Assembly: GCA_964017195.1 (NCBI GenBank) | Contig: OZ024891.1 | Coordinates: 494,694 to 558,693, forward strand | Source: Siderastrea radians | Lineage: Eukaryota > Cnidaria > Anthozoa > Scleractinia > Rhizangiidae | Direction: 5' to 3' | DNA length: 64,000 bases | Shown: piece by piece, positions 46,657 through 59,400 of the stretch | Layout of the letters: each line of letters opens with the position of its first letter | How positions within the stretch are numbered: the first letter of the stretch is position 1 | The notes under the pieces: model-generated | Seen by the model: only the letters and a program-made list of their open reading frames with translations | What the model was told of the DNA's origin: nothing | The model's database searches: none | Translations under genes and position numbers: made by a program

Positions 46657-49600
46657 ATGAACTTCGTAAAGCTGTTCACGCTTGTTTTAAGCGTCGTGAT
46701 TGTTGGTAAGGATTAGTTTCATTGGATGAATCGTACTTTTAAAGGTGCAATTTATTAATTTGAGCTTAAGCTTTCACCGACTTATAAGTTAAATTCCTTT
46801 CATTTGGGTCTTAAGAAGTACAATTCCATTTGCCGTGTTACATAGACAGCCTTTGTTACGTTTCGTAATGAAACGCCAAGTTAACGTTATAAGCTGTGAG
46901 AATGTTTGTTCGGGTTTGAGAATGTTTGTTGGGATCTCACAGTGCAATCAATTGTAATCTGCATTTTATATTTACCGGCTGAAACCAGAACTGGAACCAT
47001 CAGAACGGAACGAACGACAGCGAAAATTATAAATATGACCGAAATCACCGAAAAACAAAAAACAAAAAAGAAACAACCAAAAAGAGGAGAAATGCGTTTA
47101 AATATAACCAGAAACTATAATAACTGATGGAAAGTATGGATTTTCATCCTGCATTCTCAAACTCATTAATAATTCATAAAGAGAAAACAAAGGAAATCAC
47201 TACCGTGACGGTGGTTTGGATACCGGATCTTAATTAGCATAAAGTTTTGCGAACTTTTGCTTTGAATTTCTCCAAGAATTATGAATGGTTTGAGAAGCCA
47301 TATCAAAAACTCAAAAAAGTGTTTCATCAGGTATCCAAACACCTCGAAGTCGGTCAAAAAAACTCGGCTGCGCCTCGTTTTTCCAACCCACTTCTCGGGG
47401 TTTGGGTATCCTGATGAAACACTCTTTCTCGTGTTTGATATATTACTTGCAAACTAGAAAATGTTTTGGGTCAGCGGTTCACTGCTGCGGATACAGTAGG
47501 GTTTGTGCGTTACCTGACACTTAACTCGGGGAGACAGATGGGGAGCAGAGGATGCGGCAGTGGTGAGAGCACTCGCCTCCTACCAATGTGACCTGGGTTC
47601 GATTCCCAGAACTGGCATCATGCAGGTTGAGTTTGTTGTCGGTTCTCATCTTTGCTTGCATAGGTTTTTCTCTGGGTTACGTACTCCGGTTTTCCCCTCT
47701 CCTCAAAAACCAACATTTCCAAATTCCAATTTGATCTTGGTGGTGTCCCCAATTAGCATTCTGTGCTAAATACTGTTTACACCTAAATAAATGATTTACT
47801 TACCTCATTAATCCCAGATATCTCAAGCTTCCCGTTATCTTGAACTTGAGGTCAAGTCCCAGGCATTTGCTTCAGTGCATGTTATACTGTTATTTTACTC
47901 TGGTTGCCTTGAACATTGGATATCTTGAAAACCTTGTTAACTTGAACCAAATCCGGTACCCTGAGAAAAGTTTTCCAAATTCGTTACTGCCAGTACCTGG
48001 TATCAACATAATTTGAAGGCAGGAGCACATCTTAAACTGAGGAAAATGATATGAGACGAGGTCCACAAAAGTAAAATGAATTTGCTTTGTCAGTTTTTCT
48101 TGTCAATAAATTTGGCAAGGCAAAATAAGAATGCCTTTTTTGGTAACCATCATACAACTCGTGAACTATGTTATTGTGCAGACATTTTATTTATCATTAC
48201 TCTTGACATCCTGTGGCAGCGTATACATTGTATAATATGTCATATATATCATTGGAAAAATTGTCAGCTGCAATATTTGATAGTTGATACAGTGTACAGA
48301 CATTGTATTTTATAGTACAGAATGAAAAAGAAATTGTATGTAATTTGACACCAACTTTGTTGTCTAGAGCCCCCGTTATCAGAATGTTTGAGACAAAAGG
48401 ACTCCACCGTTCTAAGTTATAACCTTCTCCCATCCTCAGCTGAATATTCTATTATTAAATTAACCACCAAAACAAATTTGGGCTAGGCATGAGCACCCAC
48501 ATACACCATACATGTAGGGTTGGCCTTTCAAAGTATTCAGGTGCAATGTGGGAAATGAGTTTCTGGGTGTTTAATCATCGAATTCTTATTATATTTACAG
48601 TGTTATTAAGTCCCACAACTGTTGGAGGTAAGCTGTAGTGTCTTATTGTCATTTTTAGCCCCTTTGAATTTTGGGGCATGTGTTAATGGGAGCTTGACGT
48701 TTCTGGTGAATTTGCATGACTCTTGGTATGACAGGATGACTGAAAACTTAATGATGCCATGGTAATTTATGTAAGCAGGGCAATACCTCAGACAAGTTCA
48801 GAGAAGTGTTCATTTTGTTTCCCAGTTATTTGGATGTCATCAACCTTCATCAAAAAAACAAATTGAAAAATCGTAATGGTCTGAAATCACCAATTGAAAT
48901 TTTAATACAGAATGTTTAGAACTGACCTCAGATCACTCCAAGTTATTTGTGTGCAGTTATTGCAGTTGAACCTACATCACAGGGTTCAGAGAAGCGAAGT
49001 TCAAGCAGAACGTTTAGTTTTCCGTGCGAAAGACAACCAACATAATTTGCTGTGAACTTGCGTTACTTGCATTACCTATATTTTTTTGGCAGGTCAAATT
49101 ACTGTGGGCTCTTAGCTTCGTGCCTTGTTTGGAAAGCTTTGCTTTCCAAAGAAAAGCCATTGCCTTTCGGGTAACATGTTAGGCGACCGCAGAAGAATGG
49201 TCTGCGGTTAACAGCAATTTTCAAAATGGTGGACAATATGGCGTACTAAGCGAGATCGAGATCAAGAAATACAGCGTTTGGAAAGAAAAGAAAGGCGTTC
49301 AATTATTATTTAGTGTGAGTCGATCTCAGTGATCCTAAAGGCCCACAGTAATTTGACCTGCGGTAAAAATATAGGTAACGCGAGTAACGCAAGTTCGCAG
49401 CAAATTATGTTGGTTGTCTTTCGCGATGAAAACTAAACGTTCTGCCTGAACTTTGCTCCTCTGGACCCTGTGCCTACATTATGTCACTATTACATAAAAA
49501 GTGTTACAGCTAAACAGGGGAAAAAAGCTAACAGCAATCCTCTTTGGCCTAAATTGTATCACAAAAACACCTCACACAGAAATGCAACAGTTGAAAAAAA

Positions 49601-50389
49601 GGTCATTGAGAACCAGGCTGGTGTGCATTTAGTTCTTGGAACAGGTAATATTATACATGTAAGGCTTTATAATTTCCAAACCATGTGTTAGTTGGAATTG
49701 TGAACAAAACAAGCCCCTGGTAATTATCTGAGATATCATGTTTAACTTCACAGAGCTGTTGCATAGATTAAGGCTACTTTTGTACTAGAGTGACCTGTTG
49801 TTATTGTTTGCCAATTAATACTAATAATGGTTCACACTAATCCTGATCTCTCAATCTACAATGTACAGACAACACAAACTGCTGCACTCAGTTGAGCATC
49901 CCATCAGAATGTCATTTTCTTTGCGGAGTGGGCAGTCAGCCATTTTGGACAATAACAAGATGGAGATGTACACACAAGTACTATGCAAAGGTGGCAACAT
50001 GTAAAGTCAACAATAAAATTAGTAAGTATTAAAACAGCTTTTGCCTTTACAGACAGCCTCTGTTTACCACCCCCCCCCCCCCCACACCTACAGGAGGCAC
50101 TGTACAGTGTATCAGCCTCCATCTTTATAGGTCAATGGTTGCTGGTTGGGGCTCCTATATAAGTGTGATTGGGGGCTTATCATACCGGTTGATTTGGTGT
50201 CAAAATTTGTGGCTTGGTATCACTTAGGATGTCACAATCTAAAATGACCACCAACAAATTTGTCTTGGTAACATTAAAGGTACAAGAGCTGGAAAAAGTG
50301 CATTTGTATTATATGCAGTAAATGTACACCCTGTAACTGCTTGTCAGAATTGTTACCTCCTAGAGGTGAAAATTGCATTGACCATGCCA

Positions 50390-50421
<32 letters not shown>

Positions 50422-53400
50422 ACTACAGTAGGTACCTTTTAAGGGTTCCTTTGAAAATTTCAGACAGGCACATTACACTAGTCAATTTTATATGAAATCC
50501 CAGGTCAGTAGGGATGTGGTATACAGTAGTCAGCACATTGGACTTCAGATCTGACAGTTGGTAGTCTCAGGCCTCGTCCCTGCCACTATGGTTTTGTCTC
50601 TCCCCACCCAGGTGTATAAATGGGCACCAGTGACATACTTCTGGGGGTATACACAATTCTGTAATGGACTAGCATCCCATCCAGGGGGGAGTAGCAGTGC
50701 TCTCAGATGCTTCATGCTACTGAAACCAGGTTAAGAGTCAGCCATCTGGGCTTCCTGTGGCTTGCATGCAGCCCCCTCCCCCCCCCCCCACCCCGGGTCA
50801 ACCCCCCCACCCCGGGTCAACCCCCCCCCATCCCGGGTCATGGCAAATTCACAAATAATTTTCACAGGCATTTTCTGAACCAAGTTCTTACTCTCTTAAT
50901 TTTTAATTTTTCTTTTGACCAGACTATGTCAAGCTGTTTGGAAAAGAACTTACACAATCGTAAGTACAGTAGAATTGAATTGTATTCATTTGTTATCATG
51001 TGTTATCATTATTTTGAGTAGGTCATTCACAATACATTTTAAGAACATCTCAGAACAGTATAAATCTTGATGGAAGGAAAGGTTTGTTATTTTACCCATG
51101 CAAACAGTACAGCCCGCTTTCACCTGCTAACATATCTGCACATTCAACTCATCGTGTTCATTGTGTTCACAGCTGGGCAATTCCCGGCTCCTAAATTCCT
51201 TGCGGAAAAAGAAGACCAATGCAATGTTGTCTACAAAATTCCCTGTGGTGCATGTTCATGGAGGTACATTGGCGAAACCGGAAGGTCATTAAATAACACC
51301 AGAAAGAAAGAGCACACAAGAAATGTGAAAATGCACACTTAAGGCTCTAATGTGGCAAACCATGCCTGGTCCAAGAACCACCAGATTGACTTTGACAATG
51401 CACTAATTATCAACAAAGCTGATTTTGCCACCTCAAGACCCTTGAGTCTTGGCACACTGCAAAAACTATTGACGCTGACGATAACTCATGCCCGCTCCCC
51501 AATCAGTACCGCATTCTTTCAAGCAAACACTAGCTTTCACACTTTTAGCATTCTTACTTTACATTGTTTTGCATCTATTTCTCTACTTTTTAAATATTCA
51601 TTTTACATAGTCGCTTATTTCTATCCGTTGAAGACAACAGGATGGTTGTTGAAAGCTCACAGATTTTTTAAAAATTTTTAACCAGAGAACATTTATTTCT
51701 ATTTTTAATATTATTTTCCTTGTGCTTGAGTCAGTAATTCTTAAATTTATTTTACCCAGGATAAAAGAAGGCTTTGACAAACTAAGTGAGAGTCTCAAGG
51801 CCAAGTTGACAGATGCAAAGGAGTTCGTTAAGGCAACTGTTAACGAGCTATTAAGTATCCCACAGGATGTACTGTCATCTTTACAGGTGAGTTACATTAT
51901 CATTGCTGGGTGAACTCTTGACTTTTGACCATGAGTGACAAAGTGCTAGCGTTGGCATCCACCAATCACAGTGTATAGGAATGTAACCCTTTAAGCCTGT
52001 TGAACCACAGGTAAATGTCTTTGAAACTTCCATTACACTAATTATATCGATTGATAGTCATTAGTGCTCAGTAAAAGAGTGAAAATCATAATTATTGAAA
52101 CCTCAAGTGTTCAGGGCGTCTGCTAGAGTTGAGGTCAGGAACGAGATCAATGATAAACATGTTTTTCTTGTTTGTTTTGCAGGAGAGTTTAAGTGGAATG
52201 ACCAGCAGTCAGTTCAGTGGAATAATTGATCGACTCACCTCATTTACGTCACAGAATTTAAAGAAGCTCATTGCCCACATGAACCTAGATTCATTTTTTG
52301 ACAACATTGACAAAATTGCTGTAAGTTAATGGTCAAATAAGTGATTACTATTAATAGTGATCCCAAATATCCTTTGAAATGCTTTAAAATGTTTTTTGTT
52401 CTGTGGAAAAAGAAGTTTGTCCTGTACTTTCTCCAGGAATGACTGCAAGTTAAAATTGTTTTTTTTTAAATCACGAATTCAAGACTACTGATTTTAAGCT
52501 TGGGTCATCTTGCGGTTATTGTCATGTGATCAAATTTTTTAAACCACAGAGGAAACATGAGATGGGCAAGTTGTCAAACAGTTTGAAAGAATGCCTAGGA
52601 TCAATTTTGATGGTATCCATGCAGACACGTGGACCTGGTCCAAGAACTCACATACATGCAGATGCTAAATTTTTAACATCCTATAAGATCTAGCTGACAT
52701 TTGAGCAGTTGGTTCTGTAACCACGTGGTGTCCACCCATTGTAAAATGTGCTATCATTGTTACTTTTTAGAGCAAAACCTGGGATCGTGAGCAGATGGCT
52801 GCCTTTAGTCAAGCTGCATATCGTAAATTTGGCGGCAGCATTCGTCAGTGGCCTGTCAAAGCGCTGGAAACAATGAAGCAGCTATTGGCTGGATTTGATG
52901 CTAGTGAACTGGCAGAGCTGGCTGGAGATGTTTTTGAGCAGGGGTAAGTTTACCCGAGTCACCTATTTCAAAAGTTATATAAAGGGCTATTGTGTAGTTC
53001 CAGAAAATATCCACATTCCCCACACAGAAAGTTTTTGTTTTGAATGCCCCCTCCCCCCAAGAAATTGCAGTTTTGCTTCATACCTTGCTTCTAAAATTTT
53101 GACTTTTAACACCCCCCGTCCCCCCTAGGAATTTCCGATGACCTTCCATGGGGTGGGTATGGATTTTTTCTGGAACTACACATTATTCATCTGGACTAAT
53201 TAATTCACTAAAAACCAAGACTCAAGCAGGCCTTCTTCAACACTCAGAGTACACTGTTCTAATCATGAAATGTTTTTACTTTGATTTGTTATTATTGTTA
53301 GTGTTAACTACATCTGCATGGCAAAATTTGATCGTGACCAAAAGAATGCCCTAATGATTCCAGCTAAACAGGCTTATGGAGCTGTGGCCAAGTGGGATGA

Positions 53401-56400
53401 AAAAGTACTGGGCGGCCTCTGCAATCTTTTGGAGGCACTTCCTGTCAGGGACATCTTGAATCTTGCAGCAGATGTAGTAAGTGGCATCTTTGGTTGAAAC
53501 CATTTCTGTTGCACAAGTGCCAAATTTAAACTTAAAATTGAACCACTTTTTACAGCACCATAAATGGCATCCTGTTTTTATCAGCATCAGCAGAGCTAGC
53601 ATCACCAGAGCTGGAAAGTAACAGCTTTCATTATTTTAAATGGTATCTCGAATTTCACCCTGACTCAAAAGATATAAGCACCTATTAACAGCACCACAAC
53701 AAACTGAAGTACTTCACAGTACTTTTCATTATTTACAGACTCAAAAGTTAGAACCACCCATAAAAGCAAATAAACAGTACCACAGCAAAGAACTGGGAGG
53801 TGTGGAAAGAGTAATATTAAGAGTGCTTTGAGTTCTTTTGCAGTAAACGTAAGCCTAAACCCACCCTCTAAGCTAAGTATGGGGAAATACTTATCAACCT
53901 TTTTAGTTCAAAGAAGGTTGTACCAAAAAGACCTTTTATGTGTCTACGGCTACTTGTACAAGCATTTACTATATTTTGTCTTGTTTTTAACAGGTAGCCA
54001 AGGCAATTGATGCATTAGTAAAGAATGATTTCTCCTTCCCACAAGCCAAAGCCATTATTGCTAAGTTAAAGGAAGAGTGGAAAGATGTAAAGAGCTGGAC
54101 CATACCTCAATTGCAGAAACTTGACAAGCTGCTGAAAAACTTCAATGTGCAGGATCTGAAGTCCTTGACAAAAGAACAGTTTCAGGTGAGTTGAGTTTCA
54201 TGTGACTGGTTAGCTGAAATGACTTCATTGTAAAACAGGCGTCAGACTTCATTACACTACCCATCCCCCAGGTACTGATGGGGACTTGCATTTCCACAAG
54301 TTATCATCTAGCATTAGTCTACCTTTGCCATTCGATGGCATTGTGTTTTAAACTTGAAAGTACTGTAGGGTTTATTTCAGTTATCAGTAATAAATAAATG
54401 TTTATCTGCAAAGATAAAAAACTTGTGGCCCCCTTACTGTTAGGAGGTGACAATAAGGTAGCTAATCCACAATAAAAATTGTTACTAGAAGAATACTGAG
54501 AAGGAGCTCTTTTCCTTTCACTCCATCTTGAATAATCTGTTTGTAAAGGGTGGTTGATCTGAAAGGCAAATAATTTGACTTATTTTTTTACTGCAGTACA
54601 AATGGCGTATTTGAAGAGCTCGTTTATACCTAATGAGAGGCCGTGGGGATCTATAAGCTTTCCTGGGATTAACTGATTTGTTAAGACTTACAGAAACACT
54701 GAATTTAATGTGACAAACCTGACTTCTGTTTCTTCTACATCTGCGTTTATTGGCTGGATGTTTCAGAGTCTAGCAAAGAAAGAGCTTAAATATGGTTGTT
54801 TTATCGTCTTTTGTAGGCCATTAAAGACACCCTTGGTAAGCTTAAGCTGGACGCAGGTCAAGTTCGTGTATTAACTGCGAAAGCAAAGGAAATATTAGGC
54901 TCCCCTGACAAGTGGACTAAAGACAACATCAAAGAACTTGGAAATCTTGTAGCAGGACTTCTGCCATCTGAGCTCAGGAAGATTGGGGAGCAAGTCATCA
55001 AGGAGTCGTTGCAGTTTTTGAAGGACGTGGATTTGAATCTTGACCAGGTGAACAAAAAATGTTGTTTTCTGCTTTTAATCAGGTGTTAGTCTGCAATAGC
55101 AGGTTGGTCTGATGGAGAAAGGACAAAGATAACCCTGTAAATTTTCTGAAACACACAGTTTAGCAGACAATTCTGTACTTAAGAAGTCACGGGAGATGCA
55201 AAAAGAGTTATTGACTGGCCTGAACTGAAAGAAAATTTGTAGATTTGCATGCATTACCTGAATGAACAAACCGCCCGACGTACTTATCGTAATTAGGCTT
55301 GCAAAGCCACTAAATAGAATGACGGAGATGCGTAATAGTTTATAATTATAGAGTCCTTGTTCCAACATACATTTTACTTCTAGTATACCGATCAATTTCC
55401 TCAGTTGCTGACTGGGCATTTTGTTTTCCTTATTTTGCAGGCTCAGGAGATTGTGGAAAAGCTTAAAAAATCTATTGATGTAAGTAGTCATAGGCATTCT
55501 GCAGTTATAAGTAAATTCGGGAGCCATAATTGGGGACGGGGTCCCCGATGTCAAGTTCTCGTAAAGTGTAGCTTGATATAGAGGGTACATGATTTGCACG
55601 TCTTGAATTGCAGCTCTAACCGTGTTGCAAATATTTGAAATGCATGAAATAAGAGAGACGTTTTGGAATCAATGGCCTTATTTTACTGTTCATGCGGTAA
55701 TTTGGCCGTGCACCTCTCTTCCCCTGTAGATAAAACAAAATCAAGTCAGTTCAGTAAAATCGCGCAAAAATGTCCAGATCACCAAAGAAAGTGAATTTAG
55801 CACATACCAAATCACAAAGTAAAGCGTGTTTGTTCACTAGTCGTTTTGATTCTATGTCCAAGGAAATAATAATATAGCGTTTAAAAATGACGACAGTTTG
55901 TGAGGCTCAATTTTTATCTTGGGTTACTTGTCATCCAAAATGCTGATCAAGTGTCTTTTTAAACTGCAGCTGTCTCAACTTAAGAAGGAGGATGTAGTGG
56001 CGCTTGGTAAAGCAATTGACGGCTTCTTGTCCTCGGATGTCGGTAAAATGGCACAAGCTGTTGTCTTTGCAGCTTTTCCAGAGATGAAGATTGTGAAAGA
56101 CGTGGCTATGCCCATTATGCGACAGTTCATTCAAAAGGTAATTAAAAAAACGGTTATGAGTATGAGTTGCTACGTTAATTGTAGATAAAAAATAATAATA
56201 ATTTAACCCTTCTCCGGTACCGTGTTCTGCTCTTCATAGTCATTAAGGATTCTCAGGCAACAATCACGGTTAGAGCAACAAGAGAATCACAAAACAAAAG
56301 GTTAAATAAACAAAACAATGACTCTGTGTTATACATTTCGATACCGTTCTGTGCAAAACCACAACCTGAAATCACTTTTTCTTGGGTTTTTTAATATGGT

Positions 56401-59400
56401 GAAAGTGGACACATGAGGGTGAAGTTTCCTTTTTCTAAGATAGTTCGGTCACACTGGACAAATTGCACGACTTCAAAAAGTCGCCAAATATTTATTATTC
56501 AACAAATTGTCACTATGCCCATATATGGTAAGGAAGCCCTCAATATCTGTCATCCTACATGACAGATATCCTGCGATATACGTAAATGACCATATTTGGA
56601 AGTGCACTGCAGATGTCTTTCATTGCTTGTTTGGCGGACATTTTGAAAAGCGAGGCAGTTTTAGCAGTGTTCTCCGGAAATTTTAACTCTCTGGAAGAAA
56701 CTTTCCACGATCAAATGCTCTCAAAAAGTCAACAAGTATTTGCTTCAACTCACAAAGATATCCAGAGGTTGACTTGGAATTTTCATAGTGAGAACTCAAC
56801 CAAGAAAATGGTATTGCGAACGAAGCAGCACACTTGCTCACGGAAAGTTGTCATCTATCAACTTTATTGGTCTCAAAATTTACAATAATAATTAAAAAAA
56901 AAAAGGACCAAAAAGGAATTGCGCGAACGGGAGAATAATGTTACCCATGCGAGGCGCAACCCTAGAAAACTAGTATGGTGATAAAAATCTTAAATTAAAA
57001 AAAAAATACAATAAATCTAATTAATTACTTATAGTTAAAAATTATGGCCCAGCAAAGTTGAAAAGACTTTAATTCACAGGAAGAGGACTTATTCTCGGTT
57101 AAGGTAGCAGTATTTTTTTTTACTCTGTCTTCTCATTTCCAAACATGAGTTTGTAAATAAGTCTTTCTTAAGTGAACGGTATTAAACTTCGATTTCTTGA
57201 AGTTCTGTTTTATTACGTGTTGCTAGCTTTTAGCGTTTTCATCATAGAACCATAGTTTTCTCGTTATGAAAATGGTAGTCGATGAGAATTTGTTGAATAA
57301 TAATTGTTAATTATTTGAAATAACGTGAATTTATTGGTTAGAAGGGGTTTTCCTTAACTTAACGTTGCGCGCCGTGGTCGTAGTATAGTGTTTTGATTGT
57401 AATGAAGTCTAAGAAATGCTTTGCCTTGCCTTTGCCTGTTACACTCAACACTCTGGACATCTCTAAGACAACCGGCCGTAGCAGCAGTAGATCGTAATGG
57501 AGGTACTAATTCCTCTACAACAAATCAGTGTCCAATTCAGCTCCTCAGCGTAGTAGCAAGGTATTATTCCACTACTACGTTATTTTACTATACAAGGACA
57601 AGAGAACACGCCAAATATTTGACAGCATACAGTGCATCACATTGTATTACACAGTTGCGTCTCCGCTTGACCAGTTTACAGCTGTGCGTTGGAGCAAAGT
57701 CACGGGAAACGTGAAGGCTAATAATACTAAATGCCTTATATAATTGTTTTAGAGATAATACTCGATCGTGGACAAAATATGTATGTATTTTGGGTAAGTA
57801 CTTTAAGTAGGATCCTACCTAACAGTAAGGTACTTACCCCACTTAAGGCACTTACCGTATTTTGCGGTGCTGAACCGCTGGTTTGTTTGATTGCAGTATG
57901 AGGAAGATCCATCAGTCGGTAAAAACATTGCACAGCTGGGCGAGTTTGCGGTGGCTCTGAGTCGCGGTGAAATTGACGCCGAAAATGTGGATAAAGTCAT
58001 CACTAACCTGGATAAACTGGGACTAATTCCCTGGGATAAAACACAGGTAAGTGTACAAGGGAAGCTGGGTTTCTTCTCCCTTTGAGAAAATCACTCCGGC
58101 AATCTCTTTCTTTTGATGTTCAAGGAGTGTTCTGTGTAAGTCTAAAGCTAATGTCAGCATAGTTTCACCCAAACCATAAAAATCTTCTGGACTAAGTTCC
58201 ATTAAGGTCCACGTAAATTTCACTACTGAATTGTCACGTGTTTACTTGTTTCATTTTCTTTTCTCAGGTGTTGACCCTTGCCAAAAAAGTGCGCGCAAAG
58301 TGGGGCGACTTCAACTCCACTGACATAGATGAGTCTGATTCGCCAAACTGGGGATTTTTGAACATGAAAAAGCTCGGCCGTGTTGTACTGGGTATCGCCA
58401 AGGAAGAGCTGCGAGACTTGCCTATAAGGGGCATTGAAGACGTCATTGACGTGTTAGGGCAGCAAAAGGACTGGGACAGAGGACAGGTAAGAGTGATTTC
58501 AATCCTTTATGAATTTCCTTGGGAAAATACTGCTCAATTATATTTTTACCGACCCAAGTGAGAAAACTTCCTTGTTCGGGATAGTAAACAGTACCACAGC
58601 TATATTTACTGCCCACTAGCTTCCATTTGAATGGCCACACTTTAGGATTTCATCCACAGACTCAAAACGTAGTACCACCCTGATCACCTTAATAAATAGG
58701 AGAATTTTATAGAAATATGAAGTATTAATGGATACTTGTCCAGCCAAAAATGGGTTGTGTCAGAGCAAAAATAGGTTTGACCGGACAACTTGACCGGTGC
58801 CAGTCGGGAAATTATTTCAAGCTCTGCATACACGTACTTGAAACTTGATGGCCACGGATAAGCCTTTTCTTCAGAGACTCAAAAGATAGAATCACCTGCA
58901 GGAAAAAAAGTATAGCGCAGAAAATTACTGCTCAGTAACTTAAATTTTAACTGACACACTTTAGGACTTCATCCACGGACTTAAAAGTTAAACTGAACTA
59001 CCTTACTGGTTCATTGTTACTGATCTACTTCTGTTTGATTGCTTTCAGATTGTCATGGTTCTGACAAGGCTTCGAGAATACTGGGAAATGGAGAACCTTG
59101 ACTTCTCGAATTTCACTGAAGTTGACATCAATTCCCTCGGCACTTTTCTGCGAGGACTTGCGCAAGAGGAGCTGAAAAAGCTGCCCGAGAAAATCTTACT
59201 CACCGCCATTCGCCGTCTGGGAGAGCAAACTGGTTTACCAGAGGATAAGCTGAAAGCGAGGGCATTCTTAGCAGTGGAGCTGTTTAAGGTAAGCTTGTCA
59301 TAGTAGACTTTTATTTCTTGGGCTTCCAAAGAAGTTCTTTAAAACGATCCACTAATGCTACGGCATTGTAGGACTACTGCAACTGAAAATAGTGACGCTT

